Source: Blastochloris tepida
GTDB lineage: Bacteria > Pseudomonadota > Alphaproteobacteria > Rhizobiales > Xanthobacteraceae
Assembly: GCF_003966715.1 (NCBI RefSeq)
Contig: NZ_AP018907.1
Coordinates: 3,088,001-3,152,000, forward strand
DNA: 64,000 nucleotides
Direction of reading: 5' to 3'
Translations under genes and position numbers: made by a program
Notes under the pieces: generated by a model
What the model was told of the DNA's origin: nothing
Seen by the model: only the letters and a program-made list of their open reading frames with translations
The model's database searches: none
Part shown: positions 11,954 through 22,045 of the stretch, one piece after another
How positions within the stretch are numbered: the stretch's first letter is position 1
Layout: every line of letters starts with the position of its first letter

Positions 11954-12535
11954 ATGACATTGAGAGTGTCCGGCAAGAACCTCGACATCGGCGATGCCCT
12001 GCGCAGCCGCATCGAGGCGCGTATCGCCGAAGCGATCGACAAGTACTTCGACCGCGGCTGGTCCGGCCGCGCCATCGTCGAGCGCGAAGGCACCTTCTTC
12101 CGCACGGATTGCATCCTGCACCTGTCGTCGGGCGTCGAGTTGCAGTCGCATGCCACGGCGGCGGACGCCTACCAGAGCTGCGACCTCGCCTGCGAGCGCA
12201 TCGAGAAGCGGCTGCGCCGCTACAAGCGCAAGCTGCGCGAGGAGCATGGCGGCGAGCGCTCGATGCCGATGGCGCCGATGTACCTGCTGCAGGCGCCGGC
12301 CGAGGACGAGGACGTCGAGGCCGAGACCGGGCCGGACGGCGATCACCCGGTGGTGGTGGCCGAGACCAAGACCGCGGTCGGCCAGCTCTCGGTGGCGGAA
12401 GCGGTGGTCGAGCTCGACATCACCGGCGCGCCGGTGGTGATCTTCCGCCATGCCACGTCGGGGCGGATCAACGTGGTCTACCGCCGACCGGATGGTAATA
12501 TCGGATGGGTCGACCCTCCGGCGGAGCCCCATTGA
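11954..12535 (+). CDS. hpf: Ribosome hibernation promoting factor, long form
   Basis: 193 residues. The N-terminal S30AE domain (1-105, MTLRVSGKNLDIGDALR...IEKRLRRYKRKLRE) binds the decoding centre of idle ribosomes. A linker rich in Glu/Asp follows, and the C-terminal domain (about 135-190, VFRHATSGRINVVYRRPDGN) mediates 100S dimer formation. Both domains present means the long form, able to dimerise ribosomes alone. ATG at 11954 follows GGAG at 11940-11943. It is located between rpoN and ptsN as in many proteobacteria, suggesting a stationary-phase/nitrogen stress role. Confidence 0.93.
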   Translation: MTLRVSGKNLDIGDALRSRIEARIAEAIDKYFDRGWSGRAIVEREGTFFRTDCILHLSSGVELQSHATAADAYQSCDLACERIEKRLRRYKRKLREEHGGERSMPMAPMYLLQAPAEDEDVEAETGPDGDHPVVVAETKTAVGQLSVAEAVVELDITGAPVVIFRHATSGRINVVYRRPDGNIGWVDPPAEPH

Positions 12536-12620
12536 CCGTGGCCGGCGCCGCGCCTATCGTCCGCCGCCTTCGCAACCGGGGCGGTCATCGCGCCCCGCTT
12601 CCTGCACGACCGGGCCGGCC

Positions 12621-13082
12621 ATGCCGCTGAGCGATCTCGTCGCACCGAACGCGGTGTATCCGTCGCTTCGGGTCAATTCCAAGAAGCAGGCGCTGCAGGA
12701 ACTCGCCGAGCGGGCGGCCGAACTCACCGGCCGCTCGGAGCGGGAGATCTTCGAAACCCTCCTGCAGCGCGAGCGGCTGGGCTCGACCGGCGTCGGCAAC
12801 GGCATCGCCATCCCGCACGGCAAGATGGCCAAGATGGACCGGCTGTTCGGCCTGTTCGCGCGGCTGGAGAAGCCGATCGACTTCGAGGCCCTCGACGGCG
12901 AACCGGTCGATCTCATCTTTCTGCTGCTGGCCCCCGAATCGGCAGGCGCCGACCACCTCAAGGCGCTCGCCCGCATCGCCCGCCTGCTGCGCGACCAGGA
13001 CATCGCCCAGCGGCTGCGCGCCTCGCGCGACGCCCAGGCGCTCTATGTGGTGCTGACCCAGCCACAGACGACCACGGCGTGA
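12621..13082 (+). CDS. ptsN: PTS nitrogen regulatory protein EIIA(Ntr)
   Basis: 153 residues forming one EIIA fructose/mannitol-type domain. The phosphorylated histidine is His66 in GIAIPHGKM. In proteobacteria EIIA(Ntr) receives phosphate from the PtsP-Npr chain and regulates potassium uptake, carbon and nitrogen balance rather than transporting sugar. ATG at 12621 gives the family's usual length (about 150). It follows hpf by 85 bases, presumably in the same transcript, and ends 28 bases before the convergent sppA gene. Confidence 0.93.
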   Translation: MPLSDLVAPNAVYPSLRVNSKKQALQELAERAAELTGRSEREIFETLLQRERLGSTGVGNGIAIPHGKMAKMDRLFGLFARLEKPIDFEALDGEPVDLIFLLLAPESAGADHLKALARIARLLRDQDIAQRLRASRDAQALYVVLTQPQTTTA

Positions 13083-13110
13083 CGGACGCTTCGGTGTCCC
13101 GTCCGCCCGC

Positions 13111-13995
13111 TCACAGCCCGTAACGCGACCACAGCGCGCGCGCCTCGATCGCCGACACCAGATCGGCGGCGAGGCCGGCGCCCGGGGCCGCCGGGGCGGC
13201 GCTGAAGCCCGGCAGGCGGCGGCCGAACAGCGTGCGCTCGGCGGTGATCAGCGGCGTTGACACATCGTCGCCGAAGCGGGCGCGCAGCACCGTGCGGGCA
13301 TCGCCGAAGCCATCGATCAGGCCGAACGCCTGGGCGCGCTCCGCTTCCCAGTATTCGCCGGTGAACAGCGCGTCGTCGGGCTCCTTCAGCCGCTCGCCGC
13401 GGCGCGCCTTCACCAGCGCGATGAACTTGGCGTGGATGGCGCGCTGGATGGTCTTCAGCCGCTCGACATCGTCGGGGTCTTCGGGCCGGAACGGATCGAG
13501 CATCGATTTGCGCTCGCCGGCGGTGTAGACGCGGCGCTCGACGCCGATCCTCTCCATCAGCCGGTCGAAGCCGAAGGTGGCGCCGATCACCCCGATCGAG
13601 CCGATGATCGAGGACGGGTCGGCGAAGATCTCGTCGCCGGCACAGGCGATCATGTAGCCGCCCGAGGCCGCGACATCCTCGACGAACACCAGCACCGGCA
13701 GGCCGGCGTCCTCGGCCAGCATGCGGATGCGGCGGTGGATCAGGTGCGACTGCACCGCCGAGCCGCCCGGCGAATTGATGACGATCGCCACCGCCTTGGC
13801 GTCGGCGACATCGAACGCCCGCTCCAGCATGCGCGCCACGCCGACCATGGTGATGCCCGGCGACAGCGGCGTGGAAAATCCGATCACCCCGGTGAGCCGC
13901 ACCACCGGCACCACCGGAATCTCGGGCGGGCGCAGCGGCACGGGCAGATAGGGGCGCAGGCGTTGCAGCAGCCGGTTGGCGAGACTTGCAGTCAT
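13111..13995 (-). CDS. sppA: S49-family signal peptide peptidase SppA, short form
   Basis: 294 residues. The serine nucleophile is Ser111 (VAASGGYMIACAGDEIFA) and the general base Lys163 (ERKSMLDPF). These are at the family's usual spacing and form the Ser/Lys dyad that cuts leftover signal peptides in the membrane. This is the single-domain type, about half of E. coli SppA. The N-terminus has no clear membrane helix: residues 1-30 are Arg/Pro-rich with moderate hydrophobicity, so membrane association may be peripheral. It lies 58 bases downstream of the methyltransferase gene on the same strand and may be cotranscribed. Confidence 0.9.
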   Translation of the reverse strand: MTASLANRLLQRLRPYLPVPLRPPEIPVVPVVRLTGVIGFSTPLSPGITMVGVARMLERAFDVADAKAVAIVINSPGGSAVQSHLIHRRIRMLAEDAGLPVLVFVEDVAASGGYMIACAGDEIFADPSSIIGSIGVIGATFGFDRLMERIGVERRVYTAGERKSMLDPFRPEDPDDVERLKTIQRAIHAKFIALVKARRGERLKEPDDALFTGEYWEAERAQAFGLIDGFGDARTVLRARFGDDVSTPLITAERTLFGRRLPGFSAAPAAPGAGLAADLVSAIEARALWSRYGL

Positions 13996-14053
13996 TGTCG
14001 ATACATAAGGCCAAGGATGCGTCAGGCCAAGGGCGTGAGGTGTCGACGGCCGC

Positions 14054-14818
14054 TCAGGCCGGCAGAGCGGCGCCGGACCGCAGCACGGCGTCCGCCGCCT
14101 CGCTCGGCCGGCCCGCCACATCCGCCAGCACCAAAGCCGGCAACAGCGCCAGCGGCGTTCGCCGCCCCTTGCGGGCGCGCACCAGCACGCGGCTGGCCGG
14201 GGCGCCCGGCCGCGGATGCACCGGCACGATCTCGATCGCTCCCCAGCGCACGTCGAGGTCGGCCAGCACGCCGGCCAGCGCATCGGCCCGCTCGATCAGC
14301 GTCAGCGTGCCGCCGGGCGTCAGCAGCCGCAGCGCCGCGGCGATCCAGTCGCCGCGCGGCCGCTCCGGCAGATGGGCGCGGCGCTTGTCGGGATCGGGCG
14401 AGGCGGCGTGGCGGCCGGGATCGAGGAAGGGCGGGTTGCACAGCACCTGGTCGAAGCGGTCGGCCGGAAGCTCCGGCGGACCATTGGCGCGACCGATATC
14501 GCCAATGTCGGCGGCCGCCGCCGAAACCCGGTCGTCGAGGCCATTGCGGCGGGCATTCTCCGCCGCCAGCGCGGCGAGGCCCGGGTCGATCTCCACCAGC
14601 ACCATCGACAGGCCCGGCACGCGGGCCGCCACCGCCAGTCCGGCGGTGCCGATGCCGGCGCCAAGATCGGCGGCCCGCTCGCCCGGCGCGGCGGGAACGG
14701 CGGCGGCGAGCAGGATGGCGTCATGACCGGCACGGTGGCCGCGCGCCGGCTGCAGCAGCCGGAGCCGGCCGCCGAGAACGGCGTCGTCGGTGAGTGCGGG
14801 CGGGGCGGACTCCAGCAT
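14054..14818 (-). CDS. TrmN6-like (YfiC-family) N6-adenine methyltransferase
   Basis: 254 residues with a Rossmann methyltransferase fold. The SAM-binding motif is DLGAGIGTAG (51-60), the acidic motif VEIDPG (75-80), and the catalytic CNPPF (127-131), typical of enzymes that methylate exocyclic amines. The pattern GGRLRLLQPARGHRAGHDAILLAAA matches the YfiC/TrmN6 group, which makes m6A37 in tRNA1(Val). RNA rather than protein as substrate is inferred from family only. Upstream is repeat A2. Confidence 0.82.
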   Translation of the reverse strand: MLESAPPALTDDAVLGGRLRLLQPARGHRAGHDAILLAAAVPAAPGERAADLGAGIGTAGLAVAARVPGLSMVLVEIDPGLAALAAENARRNGLDDRVSAAAADIGDIGRANGPPELPADRFDQVLCNPPFLDPGRHAASPDPDKRRAHLPERPRGDWIAAALRLLTPGGTLTLIERADALAGVLADLDVRWGAIEIVPVHPRPGAPASRVLVRARKGRRTPLALLPALVLADVAGRPSEAADAVLRSGAALPA

Positions 14819-14878
14819 CGTCGTGCCGATCTGATCGTGCCGCCGATGTAGCAGAAGCCGGTGTCGCGATCATCTGCC

Positions 14879-14979
14879 AGAGCATTTTCCGCAAAATTGG
14901 GAACCGGTTTTGCGAAAGAAAATGCGACGACTCGAAAACTTGGCGCGTCCGGTCTGACGTAGCCAGACCGGATCACGCC
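14879..14979. repeat. Family A repeat (copy A2)
   Basis: Hairpin module AGAGCATTTTCCGCAAAATT...TTGCGAAAGAAAATGC (14879-14926) is followed by the short palindrome module GGTCTGACGTAGCCAGACC (14951-14969). This is the same module order as A5 at 41987-42085. It lies between two minus-strand genes. Confidence 0.85.
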
Positions 14980-14992
14980 CCGAGAAAACGGA

Positions 14993-15577
14993 TCAATCCC
15001 GGTCCTGCACGAAGGCGCGCGCCCGCAGCAGCGTCACCTTCCGGCCGAGCCGCCCGATGAGGCGGCGCGCCGCCGCCGGCCCCTCAGGGTGGCGGCCCAC
15101 GGCATCATAGAGGCGGCGGTGGATCAACAGCCCCTGCTCCGGCCGCACCCGACCGGACAGCAGGCGGGCGATGGCGCTCGCCTGCTCGGCGAGGCGGGCC
15201 GCGGCGCCATCGGCGTCGATGGCATAGCGGAAGGCGGCGGCCGTGCGGTCGAGGGTGCCGCGCCGCTCGGCGGCGGCGATGAACGCCTCGGCGGCGCCGG
15301 TCCAGCCGTCCTCCAGCACCACGTCGGGCCGCAGGAACAGCAGCCACTGCGCGCGCGCCGCCGCCGCCGCCCGCTTCAGCCGGGCGCCGGGATCGGCCGG
15401 CCCCTCGATCAGCGTACAGCCGGCGGCGTCCGCCACCTTCAGCGTGTCGTCGCGCGAGCCGGCGTCGGCCACCACCACCTCCCGCACCACACCGGCCGAC
15501 ACCGCCGGCACCAGCGCCGCAAAGCACGGCACCAGCACGCGTTCGCTGTTGTCCGTCGGGATGATGACGCTGATCAC
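14993..15577 (-). CDS. Small family 2-like glycosyltransferase
   Basis: 194 residues. The opening VISVIIPTDN, then EVVVADAGSRDDTLKVA and WLLFLRPDVVLEDGW give a GT-A nucleotide-sugar fold, where FLRPD stands in for the usual DxD-like motif. Only the first half of a typical GT2 is present, with an Ala/Arg-rich C-terminus and no membrane segment. This resembles the short TIGR04283-type transferases; donor and acceptor are unknown. GTG at 15577 was chosen because GGAGGCGAGGGC lies just upstream; the ORF extends further but without domain content. It is divergent from the radical SAM gene. Confidence 0.72.
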   Translation of the reverse strand: MISVIIPTDNSERVLVPCFAALVPAVSAGVVREVVVADAGSRDDTLKVADAAGCTLIEGPADPGARLKRAAAAARAQWLLFLRPDVVLEDGWTGAAEAFIAAAERRGTLDRTAAAFRYAIDADGAAARLAEQASAIARLLSGRVRPEQGLLIHRRLYDAVGRHPEGPAAARRLIGRLGRKVTLLRARAFVQDRD

Positions 15578-15743
15578 GCTGCCCTCGCCTCCATGCTCCC
15601 GATTACCGCCCGAAGCGACAGGTGGCAAACCGCCCGCGCCTTGCGCAAGCGCAGAAATTGGGCGGCGGGCGGCGGCCCCGCCTAGGTCGGCGGAGCTACG
15701 ACCATGTTCTTGTTTTGTTCGCCCGATTGCGATAGCGTTGATC

Positions 15744-16895
15744 ATGGCTCGAATCGTCGGCAACCGCCCCCTCGCACCCGCCTGGAGCAATGACCGGGCG
15801 ATCGACGGTGCCCGCGCCCAGCGCGCCAGCGTCGATGGCGAACGGCGGCGCGGCCGCGGCGCCGTCTCCAATGCGTCCGGCCGGTTCGAGCGCGAAATGC
15901 GCGTCGAGGCCGACGACGGCTGGCGCTCGCTGGAGGATCTGCCGCCCTTCGTCACCGAGGTCACCGAGGAGAAGGCGCGGCGCATCATCACCCGCAACGA
16001 CTCGCCCGACATCGCCTTCGACCGCTCGATCAATCCCTATCGCGGCTGCGAGCACGGCTGCGTCTACTGCTTCGCGCGCCCGACCCACGCTTACATGGGC
16101 CTGTCGCCGGGGCTCGATTTCGAATCGAAGCTGTTCGCCAAGCCCGATGCCGCGACGCTGCTCGAGCGCGAGCTGACGGCGCCGGGCTATGAGCCCAAGA
16201 CCCTGGCGCTCGGCACCAACACAGATCCCTATCAGCCGATCGAGCGGCGCTACCAGATCACCCGCGCGCTTCTCGAGGTGCTGGCGCGCGCCGACCACCC
16301 GGCCGCCATCGTCACCAAGTCGGCGCTGATCCGGCGCGACATCGACATCCTGGCACCGATGGCGGCGAAGGGGCTGGCCAAGGTGGCGATCTCGCTCACC
16401 ACCATGGATGCAAGGCTCGCCCGCACCATGGAGCCACGGGCGCCGACGCCCGCTCTGCGGCTCGAAACCATCAAGGCGCTGGCGGAGGCCGGCATTCCAG
16501 TGGCGGTGATGGTGGCGCCGATCATCCCCGCCCTCAATGATGCCGAGATCGAGCGCATCCTCGATGCCGCCAAGGCCAATGGCGCGAGCGAGGCGGGCTA
16601 TGTGATGCTGCGCCTGCCGCACGAGCTCAAGGATCTGTTCCGCGAGTGGCTGGTGCTGAATCATCCCGACCGCTATCGCCACGTGCTGTCGCTGGTGCGC
16701 GAGATGCGCGGCGGCAAGGACTATGACGCGACCTGGGGCAAGCGCGAGCGCGGCGAGGGCCCGTATGCCTGGATGATCGGCCGCCGGTTCGAGACCGCCT
16801 GCGCCCGGCTCGGCCTCAACCGCCGCTCCCTGAAGCTGCGCACCGACCTGTTCGTGCGGCCGGCACGCTGCGGCGAGCAGCTTTCGCTGTTCTGA
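15744..16895 (+). CDS. PA0069-family radical SAM protein
   Basis: 383 residues. The iron-sulfur motif CxxxCxxC is Cys102, Cys106, Cys109 (YRGCEHGCVYCFARPTHAY). Further family marks are ALGTNTDPYQPIERRYQITR and VMVAPIIPALND. Related proteins are named after PA0069 or grouped with spore photoproduct lyase-like enzymes, but the reaction is unknown. Residues 1-65 are a basic, poorly conserved lead. ATG at 15744 gives the usual length. The stop codon TGA (16893-16895) is also the left edge of a family B repeat. Confidence 0.88.
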   Translation: MARIVGNRPLAPAWSNDRAIDGARAQRASVDGERRRGRGAVSNASGRFEREMRVEADDGWRSLEDLPPFVTEVTEEKARRIITRNDSPDIAFDRSINPYRGCEHGCVYCFARPTHAYMGLSPGLDFESKLFAKPDAATLLERELTAPGYEPKTLALGTNTDPYQPIERRYQITRALLEVLARADHPAAIVTKSALIRRDIDILAPMAAKGLAKVAISLTTMDARLARTMEPRAPTPALRLETIKALAEAGIPVAVMVAPIIPALNDAEIERILDAAKANGASEAGYVMLRLPHELKDLFREWLVLNHPDRYRHVLSLVREMRGGKDYDATWGKRERGEGPYAWMIGRRFETACARLGLNRRSLKLRTDLFVRPARCGEQLSLF

Positions 16896-17085
16896 TCCGG
16901 TTTCCGGTCGATCTCTTCGGGATACCGGAAACGGTCTCCCTCTGACGCGCAGACTCGCGTCGTACGGTTTCCGGTTGGTCCCTTCGGGACGCCGGAAACG
17001 GTCTCGGCGAAAATCCCTCGTCCGATAGCGGGATTTTCGGCGATCGGGATGCGGCTCGAAGGCTTGATCAGCCGGAAACCGCATC
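16893..17085. repeat. Two family B repeat elements in tandem (B3)
   Basis: The first, shortened element starts TGATCCGGTTTCCGGTCGAT (its TGA ends the radical SAM gene) and closes at TACCGGAAACGG. The second runs from about 16974 (CGGTTTCCGGTTGGTC) to GATCAGCCGGAAACCGCATC (ending about 17085), with the internal hairpin CGGCGAAAATCCC...GGGATTTTCGGCG at 17008-17043. The second is inverted relative to B1. Confidence 0.8.
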
Positions 17086-17109
17086 ACGCACGCGCAACAC
17101 GACGGCTGA

Positions 17110-18324
<1,215 letters not shown>

Positions 18325-18371
18325 GCGCGATTTCGGCCATCGGGGTCTGATCTCCGAGAACCGCACGATCA

Positions 18372-18416
18372 AACGCGAAGGGCGGCGCCGACATGCTCGG
18401 CGCCGCCCTTCGCGTT
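18372..18416. terminator. Bidirectional terminator hairpin between ccrM and ccoG
   Basis: A perfect 20-base-pair stem (AACGCGAAGGGCGGCGCCGA and its exact complement) with a five-base loop (CATGC), placed between two convergent genes. No long T-run follows on either strand, so action may be Rho-independent only in part. Its symmetry and position support termination in both directions. Confidence 0.75.
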
Positions 18417-18431
18417 CAGCCGGAGACTCGC

Positions 18432-19883
18432 TCAGCGCGCGACGAAATGGTCGTGCACGCTGGCGCGGGCGCCGCTCTCGTCGACGATGCGGAACGTGAC
18501 GTCAGACGAGCGCGCAAGGCCTGCTGTCGCATCGGCCGGCACCGTCACCAGCACCCGCAGCTCGCGCGTGGTGTCCGGGCCGATGGCGACGCGCGGCGCC
18601 TCGCCCACCGGCGTGTCGATGCCCACCACCTCGATGTGCGGCCGCGGCACGCCCTCCACCGCCAGCGTGAAGGTGCGCGGGTTCGGCTGCTTGTTGAGCA
18701 GCCGCACGGTGTAGCCGTTGCGCACCGCGCCGTCCGACAGCGCCACGAACAGCGGATTGCGGTCGTGCAGCACATTGAGGCTGGTGGTGGTGCGGGTGGC
18801 GAGCGACCACATCATCACCGCCGTGACCAGCACGATGGCGCCGACATAGATCAGCGTGCGCGGCCGCAGCGGCCGGTAGACCGGGGCTTCGCCGCGGGCG
18901 CGGCGCTGGCAGTTGTCGTCGGTGTCGTAGGCGATCAGGCCGGTCGGGCGGCCGACCTTTTCCATCACCCGGTCGCAGGCGTCGATGCACAGGCCGCACA
19001 TGATGCAGTCGAGCTGCGCGCCCTTGCGGATGTCGATGCCGGTGGGACACACCGCCATGCACTGGCCGCAATCGACGCAATCGCCGGCCGGCTTGCCTTC
19101 GGCACGGAGCTTCTTCGCCTCCTTGACGTGGGCGCGCGGCTCGCCGCGATCGTAGCGATAGGTGACGTTGAGCGCCCATTCGTCGGTGAGCGCCGCCTGG
19201 ATGCGCGGCCACGGGCACATATAGACGCACACCTGCTCGCGCATGAAGCCGGCCAGCGAGTAGGTGGTGAAGGTGAGGATGCCGATCCACACATAGGCGA
19301 CGGTCGGCGCCTGTCCGGTGGCGATCTGCTTGATCAGGGTCGGCGCGTCGGCGAAGTAGAGAACCCAGGCGCCGCCGGTCCACCACGCGATCATCAGCCA
19401 CAGCCAGTGCTTCAGCACGATCTCGCCGACCCGCCACGCGGTGATCGGCTCGTGGTCCTTCTTGATGCGCTCGCGCCGGTCGCCTTCCACCCAGCGCTCG
19501 ATGCCGTAGAACAGATCCGTCCACACCGTCTGCGGGCAGAGATAGCCGCACCACAGCCGGCCGGCGACCGAGTTCATCAGGAACAGCACCAAGGCCGCCA
19601 GGATCAGCAGGCCGGTGATGTAGTAGACCTCCTGCGGCCAGATCTCGATGTCGAAGAAATAGAACCGCCGGCTGGGGAAATCGATCAGCACCGCCTGGTT
19701 CGGCGCGCCCGGCCCGCGGTCCCAGCGCACGAACGGCAGGAAATAGTAGACGCCGAGGCAGAAGGCCAACAGCCACCATTTGATCCTGCGGAAGGTGCCC
19801 TGGACGCTCTGCGGATAGATCTTCTTGTGCGGAACGTAGAGCGGAAGCTCGTCGACCGGATCGGGAGCCGCGTGCATGTTCAT
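18432..19883 (-). CDS. ccoG: Cytochrome c oxidase accessory protein CcoG (RdxA/FixG)
   Basis: 483 residues with five or so membrane helices (about 36-54, 88-106, 157-180, 195-212, 335-355). Two ferredoxin-type 4Fe-4S motifs are at Cys269/272/275/279 and Cys293/296/299/303. A WCGYLCPQTVW motif lies at 111-121, and CVYMCPWPRIQ around 219. The C-terminal third is an Ig-like periplasmic domain. CcoG is a copper-handling/redox assembly factor for the cbb3 oxidase. ATG at 19883 is preceded by AAGGAT. Usually it starts ccoGHIS; here ccoH, ccoI and ccoS are not in the window. Confidence 0.93.
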   Translation of the reverse strand: MNMHAAPDPVDELPLYVPHKKIYPQSVQGTFRRIKWWLLAFCLGVYYFLPFVRWDRGPGAPNQAVLIDFPSRRFYFFDIEIWPQEVYYITGLLILAALVLFLMNSVAGRLWCGYLCPQTVWTDLFYGIERWVEGDRRERIKKDHEPITAWRVGEIVLKHWLWLMIAWWTGGAWVLYFADAPTLIKQIATGQAPTVAYVWIGILTFTTYSLAGFMREQVCVYMCPWPRIQAALTDEWALNVTYRYDRGEPRAHVKEAKKLRAEGKPAGDCVDCGQCMAVCPTGIDIRKGAQLDCIMCGLCIDACDRVMEKVGRPTGLIAYDTDDNCQRRARGEAPVYRPLRPRTLIYVGAIVLVTAVMMWSLATRTTTSLNVLHDRNPLFVALSDGAVRNGYTVRLLNKQPNPRTFTLAVEGVPRPHIEVVGIDTPVGEAPRVAIGPDTTRELRVLVTVPADATAGLARSSDVTFRIVDESGARASVHDHFVAR

Positions 19884-20092
19884 GTGGGCATCCTTGGGAG
19901 CATCCGTGCGGAGAAAGACCCCGGCAACGTGACGGATCCTGCGCCGCCAGATCTGGCGGCGAGCGCCGCGCGCACAGGCCTCTCGCGCGATCGTGATGCG
20001 AGAGCGGGGGGCCGGCTTGGGGAACCTCGCCGGCGTGTTTCGGTTAACCGGCCGGCTGCGGGGCAAGCACCGAAAGACCGAGGAGATCGTCC

Positions 20093-20674
20093 GTGAAGCC
20101 TTCTTCCGACCAATCGGTATCCCGACTGTCGCTGCGCGCCGCCACCGTCCTGTCGGCGGCCCTCGTCGCGGCCGTGACCGGTTCCCTCACGCCGGCCCGC
20201 GCCGATACGGTCAGATCCGCGCCCCTCGCCGAACCGACTCCGTCGTTCCGGCAGGAGGTGCTGTTCGGCTCGACCTTCAAGATCGCAGCGGCCCGGCTGG
20301 CGCTGGAGAAGTCGCAAAATCCGGCGGTGCGGCAATTGGCCGAGTCGGTGATCGCCGAACAGGTGCCGCTGCGCAACGAGCTGCTCGTCAACTCGCATCT
20401 TCTGCCGCCGACCCTGCCGGGCGGCGCCCAGGTGCCGGGCGGGACGAACTTCACCAGCCGCGACCGTGTCGCCATCCTGCAGCAGCTCAAGGACCTGGAC
20501 GCGGCCGGCTTCGATGCGGCGTTCGGACCGCTGATGGCATCGGCCTACGATGCGACGCTGGTGCAGTTCACCAACTACGCGCTCTATGGCGACAATGGCC
20601 GCATGTACGTTTTCGCCAACCGGGCGCTGCCGAAGATCAAGGCGGCGTATCAGCGCGTGCGGGGCGCGAACTAG
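20093..20674 (+). CDS. DUF4142-type secreted protein
   Basis: 193 residues. A signal peptide (about 1-38, ending ARADT) is followed by a helical ferritin-like bundle with the DUF4142 pattern (FKIAAARLALEKSQNPAVRQLAESVIAEQ...). Family function is unknown; members are predicted periplasmic or outer-membrane associated. GTG at 20093 has AGGAG at 20081-20085, seven bases upstream. It is encoded opposite to and between ccoG and ccoNOQP, so it is not part of their operon. Its stop TAG (20672-20674) merges with the start of repeat A3. Confidence 0.75.
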   Translation: MKPSSDQSVSRLSLRAATVLSAALVAAVTGSLTPARADTVRSAPLAEPTPSFRQEVLFGSTFKIAAARLALEKSQNPAVRQLAESVIAEQVPLRNELLVNSHLLPPTLPGGAQVPGGTNFTSRDRVAILQQLKDLDAAGFDAAFGPLMASAYDATLVQFTNYALYGDNGRMYVFANRALPKIKAAYQRVRGAN

Positions 20675-20776
20675 AGCGATCTCGGCAAAACCGGGAACCG
20701 GTTTTGCGAAAGAGAATGCGACAAACCAAGAACCTGGAGCGTCCGCTTGATCCAATCGGATCGGCGGACGCTCAAA
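20672..20776. repeat. Family A repeat (copy A3), starting at a stop codon
   Basis: TAGAGCGATCTCGGCAAAAC, GAACCGGTTTTGCGAAAGAG, then AATGCGAC forms the hairpin module. GAGCGTCCGCTTGATCC...GGATCGGCGGACGCTC forms the short palindrome module (20738-20774). The initial TAG ends the DUF4142 gene. Confidence 0.8.
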
Positions 20777-21014
20777 CGCGTTTCCCAAATCAGCAGAGTC
20801 CAAACCAGTGGAGCCCGGCGCCGCGCGCGACAGTGATGCACAGCAAGGCGCCGGTGTTTCCAGCCTGCCGCGTGTGAGCGGCTGACGCGGGAAGGACCGC
20901 TCAGGCTGAACGCGCCGCTCACGCACGGCCCACCCTTGCGGGCTGCGGCCTTCTCCCTGCCCCGCCGGCCGGTGCGGAACGGCGGCGTGGCGCCACGGCG
21001 CCCCGCCCGAAATG
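20777..21014. other. Gap between DUF4142 gene and ccoP
   Basis: No gene recognised. It is GC-rich, with an inverted repeat around GCACGGCCCACCCTTGCGGG (20935-20955) that may help end transcription of the cco operon, but no T-run follows. Confidence 0.35.
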
Positions 21015-21884
21015 TCATTTGCCGCCGCCGAGTGCGTGCACATAGACCGTGAGTGCCTTGATGGTCGGTTCGTCCAGCCGGCTCTTCCACGTCGGCATCA
21101 CGCCGGCCCGGGCGTTGGTGATGGTGGCGATGATGCTGTCGCGGTCGCCGCCATAGAGCCAGATCCTGTCGGTGAGATTGGGCGCGCCAAGCTCGGGATT
21201 GCCCTTGCCCTCATCGCCATGACACACCGCGCAATTGTCGGCGAAGAGCTGCTTGCCCTTGTCGAGGTCGGCGCCCGGCGTCTGGCCGGAGATCGACAGC
21301 ACGAAGTCGGCAATCGTTCCGATCTCGTCCTTGGTCAGGATGGTGTCCTTGCCAAAGGCCGGCATGGTGTTCACGCGCGTGTCGGGATCGTCGCTGCGGA
21401 CGCCGTGGGTAATGGTGAAGTGGATGGCATCGAGCGTGCCGCCCCACAGCCAGTCGTCGTCATTGAGGTTGGGATAGCCCTTCGAGCCGGTGGCGCCGAG
21501 CCCGTGGCAGGGAGCGCAATTGTCGCCGAAGGCGGCCTTGCCCTGGGCCATCGCGAACGCCAGCAGATCCGGCGACTTGCGGATGTCCTCCAGCGAGGCC
21601 TCGGCCAGTGCGCGGCCGGCTTCGCCGCGGCGCGCGGCCAGCGCGGCCATGTCCTGGGCCAGCGCGGCGCGCGAGGAATAGCCCAGCACGCCCTTGGTGT
21701 GGCTGGAGATCAGCGGCCATGCCGGATAGACGATCCAGTAGCCGATCGCCCACACGATGCAGGCATAGAAGATCCACAGCCACCAGCGCGGCAGCGGCGT
21801 GTTGAGCTCCTGGATGCCGTCCCATTCATGGCCGGTGGTGGCCATGCCGGTAACGGCGTCGATGTCCTTGTTCTCGGTGGCCAT
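21015..21884 (-). CDS. ccoP: cbb3-type cytochrome c oxidase subunit III (diheme cytochrome c)
   Basis: 289 residues. One membrane helix (about 33-54) is followed by a periplasmic part with two c-type heme sites, CAPCH (123-127) and CAVCH (218-222), and Met ligand candidates at 174 and near the C-terminus (GVMPTWK). CcoP passes electrons from soluble cytochromes to CcoO/CcoN. Length and layout match the family. Last gene of ccoNOQP, with three bases between its start and the ccoQ stop. Confidence 0.96.
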   Translation of the reverse strand: MATENKDIDAVTGMATTGHEWDGIQELNTPLPRWWLWIFYACIVWAIGYWIVYPAWPLISSHTKGVLGYSSRAALAQDMAALAARRGEAGRALAEASLEDIRKSPDLLAFAMAQGKAAFGDNCAPCHGLGATGSKGYPNLNDDDWLWGGTLDAIHFTITHGVRSDDPDTRVNTMPAFGKDTILTKDEIGTIADFVLSISGQTPGADLDKGKQLFADNCAVCHGDEGKGNPELGAPNLTDRIWLYGGDRDSIIATITNARAGVMPTWKSRLDEPTIKALTVYVHALGGGK

Positions 21885-21887
21885 GGA

Positions 21888-22040
21888 TCAATCCTCCCGG
21901 AACGGGATGTTCGCGGCATCGTCAAAGCGGGCGCGGTTCTTCGGCCACAGCGCATAGACGACGATGCCCAGGAAGATCGCGACGAAATAGACGAGGCCCC
22001 AAGTCTGGGCGAAGGCCGCAAACGCGGAATAGGTTTCCAT
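21888..22040 (-). CDS. ccoQ: cbb3-type cytochrome oxidase subunit CcoQ
   Basis: 50 residues: METYSAFAAFAQTWG, one membrane helix (about 11-31), then a charged tail beginning WPKNRARFDDAA. CcoQ stabilises the oxidase complex. It lies between ccoO (five bases before) and ccoP (three bases after), exactly where the family expects it. The size and the Trp-Pro-Lys-Asn transition after the helix are typical. Confidence 0.93.
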   Translation of the reverse strand: METYSAFAAFAQTWGLVYFVAIFLGIVVYALWPKNRARFDDAANIPFRED

Positions 22041-22045
22041 GGCGT

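Noticed and set aside
15243..15743. Long N-terminal extension of the radical SAM protein
   Set aside because: The extension is antisense to the glycosyltransferase gene and shows no conserved content; the family starts near 15744.
18393..20096. Plus-strand frame of 567 codons opposite ccoG
   Set aside because: Antisense shadow of ccoG; no domain and skewed composition.
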